NCBI GenBank assembly: GCA_965200145.1
Contig: CBDATG010000003.1
Location: 682,001 to 746,000, forward strand
DNA: 64,000 nt
Direction: 5' to 3'
Source: CBDATG01 sp965200145
GTDB lineage: Bacteria > Chloroflexota > Dehalococcoidia > Lucifugimonadales > Lucifugimonadaceae
Below, piece after piece: positions 62,305-64,000 of the stretch. How positions within the stretch are numbered: position 1 is the stretch's first letter; each line of letters opens with the position of its first letter. A program made the translations under genes and the position numbers. The notes beneath the pieces were generated by a model that was not told the DNA's origin, did no database searches, and saw only the letters and a list, made by a program, of their open reading frames with translations.

Positions 62305-64000
62305 ATGCGAGCTAAATCCGCCAAGTCATTGCGACTCTTGAAGCGGTCATGGCCCGCGGGCAGAATCGCGTGGGTGTCTTGCATGACAACGATGGCAATA
62401 GCATTGTCGCTCGGTTGCGTCAATGACTCGCTCGAGCCGACCGAAACACCTCGCGCTCCTACCGTCGCCGCGGTCCCGGCCGCAACCTCTGATTCAACGA
62501 CTGATGCAAAACAGCATGTCATGGTCGTCTACAACCGGTGCGCGGTTCCTGACCCTGCGATCGACGCGTCTTACGCCTCACGGGGCATAACATCACGCCC
62601 TCTCGTGACAGAGATTCACGCTGGGTTGACCTCGATCGATGAAGACGCGGCAAACGAAGTAGTGCCTGAACTCGCTGAGTCTTGGACCGTGCGCGACCGA
62701 GGACGAACCTATGAGTTCACATTGCGAAAGGGACTGAGATTCAGCGATGGTAGCGAACTGACTGCCGAAGATGTCAAGTGGTCCTGGGAGCGCTCCCTAT
62801 CGCTCTCACAAACATGGACCAACGCTGCCCCTGTGTTTGAATCTGTCAGAGGTGCAAGCAGAGTCATCAATGGCGAAACGAACGAGCTGGCAGGATTGGA
62901 GGTCGTTGACGACGCGACCCTGATCGTGAGGCTGGATGAGCCAATGCCGTTGTTCCCGATGATGATTTCAGGACCCGCGGCATTCGTCCTCAAGCGAGAG
63001 AACGTGGAATCCTGGCCGGTCAAATGGACGAACAACAACCTGATAAACGGAGCTTCTCCTCCTATCGACTACGATTATCACGAGTTCGGCATCTCGGACT
63101 TCACTGAGCTCAACATGGTAGTAGGTGCCGGTCCGTTCAAGCTTTCAGAGTACAGTGCCGACGATGCGTTCGCAGATTGTGTCATCACGCGCAACGACCA
63201 CTACTGGGGGCCACCGTCGCGACTGGCGGCGGTGGTGTTTGACCAGGACCCTGGCACCTCAACGGGAACCGCGTTCCAACCCGTTACGTGGTTCCGGAAC
63301 ACCGACGTAGATGTCCTACCCGTCGTCGACCAAGTCCAGGCAGAGGAACTCCAGAAGTCTAATCAGGCCAAGGCGGTGACGATCATGCCGCCACCGTACG
63401 CGTTCTTCCTCGCCTTCAACCCCGCAGTCTCTCCCATGGATGATGTCCACTTCCGACGTTCGTTGGTCCTCGCGGCCGATCTCACCGGCGAATTTCAAGG
63501 CGGGGCCGAACGGGAATACGCAATCGTGCCGCCCCGGTTAACAGGTACCATCCCGCGCGAGGAGGGCAAAACACCAGGCAACGAACGACCGAGAACCGAG
63601 CTCGGCAAATCCAAGTACGCAGACCGCACATCCGACATTGAAATCGTGATGTACACAGACGGTGGGCATAGTTTTGAATCTAGATTGGATTCGCTGTTCG
63701 ATCGCTGGTCGGAAACACTGGGAGTCCGCGCCGACTTGAGACGTGTCGAAACGTTTGATGAGTATCAGTCCATGCGTGACGGCGCACGCGTCCCGATCCG
63801 GGCATTCGCGATTAAACCAATCTACCCCGACGCGTATGCGGTGCTGAGACTGTTCGACGGTGCCTTCGGGTCCGGAGGCGGTCCATCATCGAATGACGAA
63901 AACCTGCTCAATCTACTGACGAAATCAAAATCAGAACCTGACCCGAGAGTCAGACGCGATCTCTACGCCGAGTTGGAGGAGTACATCTTGAGTGAGGCGT
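62305..64000 (+). CDS. Peptide/solute ABC transporter binding lipoprotein, 3' end cut off
   Basis: At least 565 residues, open at the right edge. A basic N-terminus, a hydrophobic stretch and lipobox LSLGC (about 38-42) mark a lipoprotein. It fits SBP family 5 (OppA/DppA-like): LVTEIHAGLTSID, ELAESWTVRDRGRTYEFTLRKG, FSDGSELTAEDVKWSWERS. The Thr/Pro/Ala linker after the lipobox is usual. It captures peptides or other solutes for an ABC importer, whose permease genes would lie beyond the window. ATG at 62305; the 158-bp gap before it holds only a short repeat-like CCTATCCTG near 62217. Confidence 0.9.
   Translation, partial: MRAKSAKSLRLLKRSWPAGRIAWVSCMTTMAIALSLGCVNDSLEPTETPRAPTVAAVPAATSDSTTDAKQHVMVVYNRCAVPDPAIDASYASRGITSRPLVTEIHAGLTSIDEDAANEVVPELAESWTVRDRGRTYEFTLRKGLRFSDGSELTAEDVKWSWERSLSLSQTWTNAAPVFESVRGASRVINGETNELAGLEVVDDATLIVRLDEPMPLFPMMISGPAAFVLKRENVESWPVKWTNNNLINGASPPIDYDYHEFGISDFTELNMVVGAGPFKLSEYSADDAFADCVITRNDHYWGPPSRLAAVVFDQDPGTSTGTAFQPVTWFRNTDVDVLPVVDQVQAEELQKSNQAKAVTIMPPPYAFFLAFNPAVSPMDDVHFRRSLVLAADLTGEFQGGAEREYAIVPPRLTGTIPREEGKTPGNERPRTELGKSKYADRTSDIEIVMYTDGGHSFESRLDSLFDRWSETLGVRADLRRVETFDEYQSMRDGARVPIRAFAIKPIYPDAYAVLRLFDGAFGSGGGPSSNDENLLNLLTKSKSEPDPRVRRDLYAELEEYILSEA

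Noticed and set aside
1..64000. tRNA, rRNA or riboswitch genes
   Set aside because: I looked for T-loop and anticodon-arm patterns and for known leader motifs near mgtE and other transport genes and found none convincing; a covariance-model scan would be decisive.

Overview
The window is a GC-moderate bacterial chromosome segment with densely packed genes on both strands and short gaps. It carries single-copy housekeeping genes (ftsH, dnaE, infC-rpmI-rplT, rpmB, tsaD, heme O/A synthases), aerobic and copper functions, and many enolase-superfamily, TIM-barrel, SDR and CoA-transferase enzymes. That mix, together with dispersed intergenic repeats, suggests an uncultivated Chloroflexota bacterium of the SAR202/Dehalococcoidia type. 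This is inference from gene content; no rRNA or tRNA gene is present to confirm it.

Layout. 1-4 kb: membrane protein fragment, metallo-beta-lactamase-fold hydrolase, STAS protein, FtsH. 4-13 kb: a minus-strand defence-like island. A DUF499 ATPase with a HEPN domain, a DUF1156 DNA methylase and a GIY-YIG nuclease form a tight operon. Four copies of an unrecognised small-protein family bracket it, and two of these are translationally coupled to single-membrane-span partners. A three-unit 157-bp tandem array carries extra copies of the GIY-YIG 3' end. 13-20 kb: alcohol dehydrogenase, DUF2007 protein, DnaE, FakA-like DAK2 protein, divergent rpmB. 20-29 kb: a large leucine-rich-repeat surface protein with a sortase-like tail, MgtE, a run of sugar/acid enzymes including an archaeal-type pantoate kinase, and a degenerate IMPase. 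29-33.4 kb: copper cluster ending in a CopC-CopD-cytochrome c fusion. 33.4-38.3 kb: second restriction-modification cluster (large adenine methylase, HNH nuclease, beta-class methylase). 38.5-47.2 kb: CoA-transferase, GuaB3, DUF2520, enolase-superfamily enzyme, MFS, infC-rpmI-rplT, FNT channel. 47.2-50.5 kb: IS1595-type transposase remnant followed by a third large methylase. 50.5-58.8 kb: ctaA-ctaB-hydrolase operon, sortase, TsaD, DUF2851. 58.9-62.1 kb: sugar-acid dehydratase plus HpcH/HpaI aldolase, then a fifth methylase. The right edge is an oligopeptide-type binding lipoprotein cut by the window end.

Themes. (1) There are five DNA methyltransferases in 57 kb, most beside nucleases. (2) A dispersed repeat (core TTAACAGGGAT-nGGCAGGATA, about 35-40 bp, 14 copies noted) lies in gaps up to 36.5 kb and again at 60 kb; several copies supply stop codons, and one supplies the start codon, of flanking genes. 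(3) The sortase at 54 kb and the LPEAGG-tailed LRR protein at 20-23 kb are plausible partners. (4) infC appears to start at AUA. The best candidate for an undescribed system is the DUF499/DUF1156/GIY-YIG operon with its bracketing paralogous small proteins.
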